A stretch of 64,000 bases of DNA from Rhodoferax sp. Its GTDB lineage: Bacteria > Pseudomonadota > Gammaproteobacteria > Burkholderiales > Burkholderiaceae_C. Both the position numbers and the translations under genes were made by a program. This document shows, piece after piece, positions 63,550 through 64,000 of the stretch. The notes below the pieces were generated by a model. The model did not search any database. It was not told the origin of the DNA and saw only the letters and a list, made by a program, of their open reading frames with translations. The stretch is taken from NCBI GenBank assembly GCA_024235935.1, contig JACKLL010000007.1, forward strand, positions 124,001 to 188,000, written 5' to 3'. How positions within the stretch are numbered: the stretch's first letter is position 1; each line of letters opens with the position of its first letter.

Positions 63550-64000
63550 ATGAAAAGACGTACCCTTTTGAGCGGCCTGGCCGCAGCCGGTGCCACGCTG
63601 GGCTTGCCCATGGCGGCCCGCGCCCAGACCTTCCCCGACCGCCCGGTCCGCGTTGTCGTGCCGTTCGCGGCCGGCAACACGCTGGACAACGCCGTGCGCC
63701 AGGTCGGCGAGGTGTTCAAGCAGAACACCGGGCAACCCATCATCGTGGATGCCAAGCCCGGTGGCTCGGGCATCATCGCCGCCCAGAACGTGATGCAGGC
63801 GCCGCCCGATGGCTACACCGTGCTGCTGTGCAACACCAGCATGTTCACGATCAACCCGCACACCTTCGCCAGCCTGCCCTACGACCCGGACAAGAACTTC
63901 AAGCCGGTCTCCAATTTCCTCGGGGCGGCGATGGTGATGGCGGTCAATGCCAACGTGCCGGCCAACAACGTTGCCGAATTCGTCGCCTGGACCAAGGCCA
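63550..64000 (+). CDS. Bug/TctC family solute-binding protein, N-terminal part (partial)
   Basis: The first 150 codons: a twin-arginine-like signal ('KRRTLLSGLAAAGATLGLPMAARAQ') then 'FPDRPVRVVVPFAAGNTLDN' and 'VVDAKPGGSG'-like Bug blocks. The window cuts it. AAGGAGA precedes the ATG. As last known gene of the oxygenase operon it may bind the aromatic or terpenoid acid that the pathway uses. Confidence 0.9.
   Translation, partial: MKRRTLLSGLAAAGATLGLPMAARAQTFPDRPVRVVVPFAAGNTLDNAVRQVGEVFKQNTGQPIIVDAKPGGSGIIAAQNVMQAPPDGYTVLLCNTSMFTINPHTFASLPYDPDKNFKPVSNFLGAAMVMAVNANVPANNVAEFVAWTKA

Overview
This window reads as ordinary chromosome of a high-GC betaproteobacterium of the order Burkholderiales (Comamonadaceae/Alcaligenaceae-like). 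The indications are uniformly GC-rich codon use, three periplasmic solute-binding proteins of the Bug/TctC type, a 3-hydroxybutyrate dehydrogenase next to a patatin (polyhydroxybutyrate physiology), and a yybP-ykoY leader ahead of a GDT1-type Mn exporter. I found no tRNA, rRNA, insertion sequence, phage gene or CRISPR array. About 62 protein genes are packed tightly, with many ATGA/GTGA stop-start overlaps.

Layout. 1-8.7 kb: end of a Kup potassium transporter, then an SDR enzyme, an EamA exporter, a DUF3750 protein, a Crp-type regulator, a DUF1772 protein, a LysE exporter, a pirin, an AGCS amino-acid:cation symporter and a DUF1801 protein. 8.9-11.1 kb: katG, carrying seven small indels in one 500-bp patch. 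11.2-14.7 kb: LysR regulator divergent from an M20 peptidase plus Bug protein. 14.9-16.9 kb: patatin and 3-hydroxybutyrate dehydrogenase. 17.1-20.0 kb: a translationally coupled pair that together carry the three modules of a PEP-synthase/rifampin-phosphotransferase-like dikinase, with a cyclic-nucleotide-binding domain on the ATP-grasp subunit. 20.1-26.0 kb: glutaminase, Zn alcohol dehydrogenase, gamma-butyrobetaine-hydroxylase-like oxygenase, cystathionine gamma-synthase-like enzyme and glycerol dehydrogenase. 26.1-31.3 kb: diheme cytochrome c, transglutaminase-like protein, TlpA-like thioredoxin, WrbA and catalase. 31.4-35.8 kb: a signalling block (FixJ-type regulator, OhrR-like MarR regulator, single-domain receiver, GAF-PAS histidine kinase, LuxR-type regulator with a degenerate receiver). 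35.9-40.9 kb: five-gene operon (isochorismatase-fold hydrolase, XapX, amidohydrolase, DoxX, MFS). 40.9-43.5 kb: DUF3297, M48 protease, Mn exporter with its riboswitch, small secreted protein. 43.6-47.9 kb: PepSY protein plus PhoQ/QseC-type two-component system, divergent from an SHP/diheme cytochrome/cytochrome b operon. 47.9-50.4 kb: P-type cation ATPase. 50.4-53.2 kb: Bug protein and PdxA-family dehydrogenase, divergent from a GntR/FCD regulator. 53.2-55.8 kb: MarR and GIY-YIG pair, divergent pyrophosphatase-like protein, SrkA kinase. 55.9-64.0 kb: catabolic operon with a lipocalin-like protein, a PaaN-type aldehyde dehydrogenase, two carotenoid-cleavage-type oxygenases, an acyl-CoA ligase, an alpha/beta hydrolase and a Bug protein cut by the window edge.

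The most interesting systems are the split, cyclic-nucleotide-linked dikinase (17.1-20.0 kb) and the double carotenoid-oxygenase operon (55.9-64 kb). The second looks like a route that cleaves a stilbenoid or apocarotenoid double bond, oxidises the aldehyde and activates the acid as a CoA ester. Regulatory DNA is unusually legible: a manganese riboswitch, an 11-bp-phased direct repeat next to an OmpR-family regulator, and perfect palindromes at GntR, MarR, LuxR and M48 loci.
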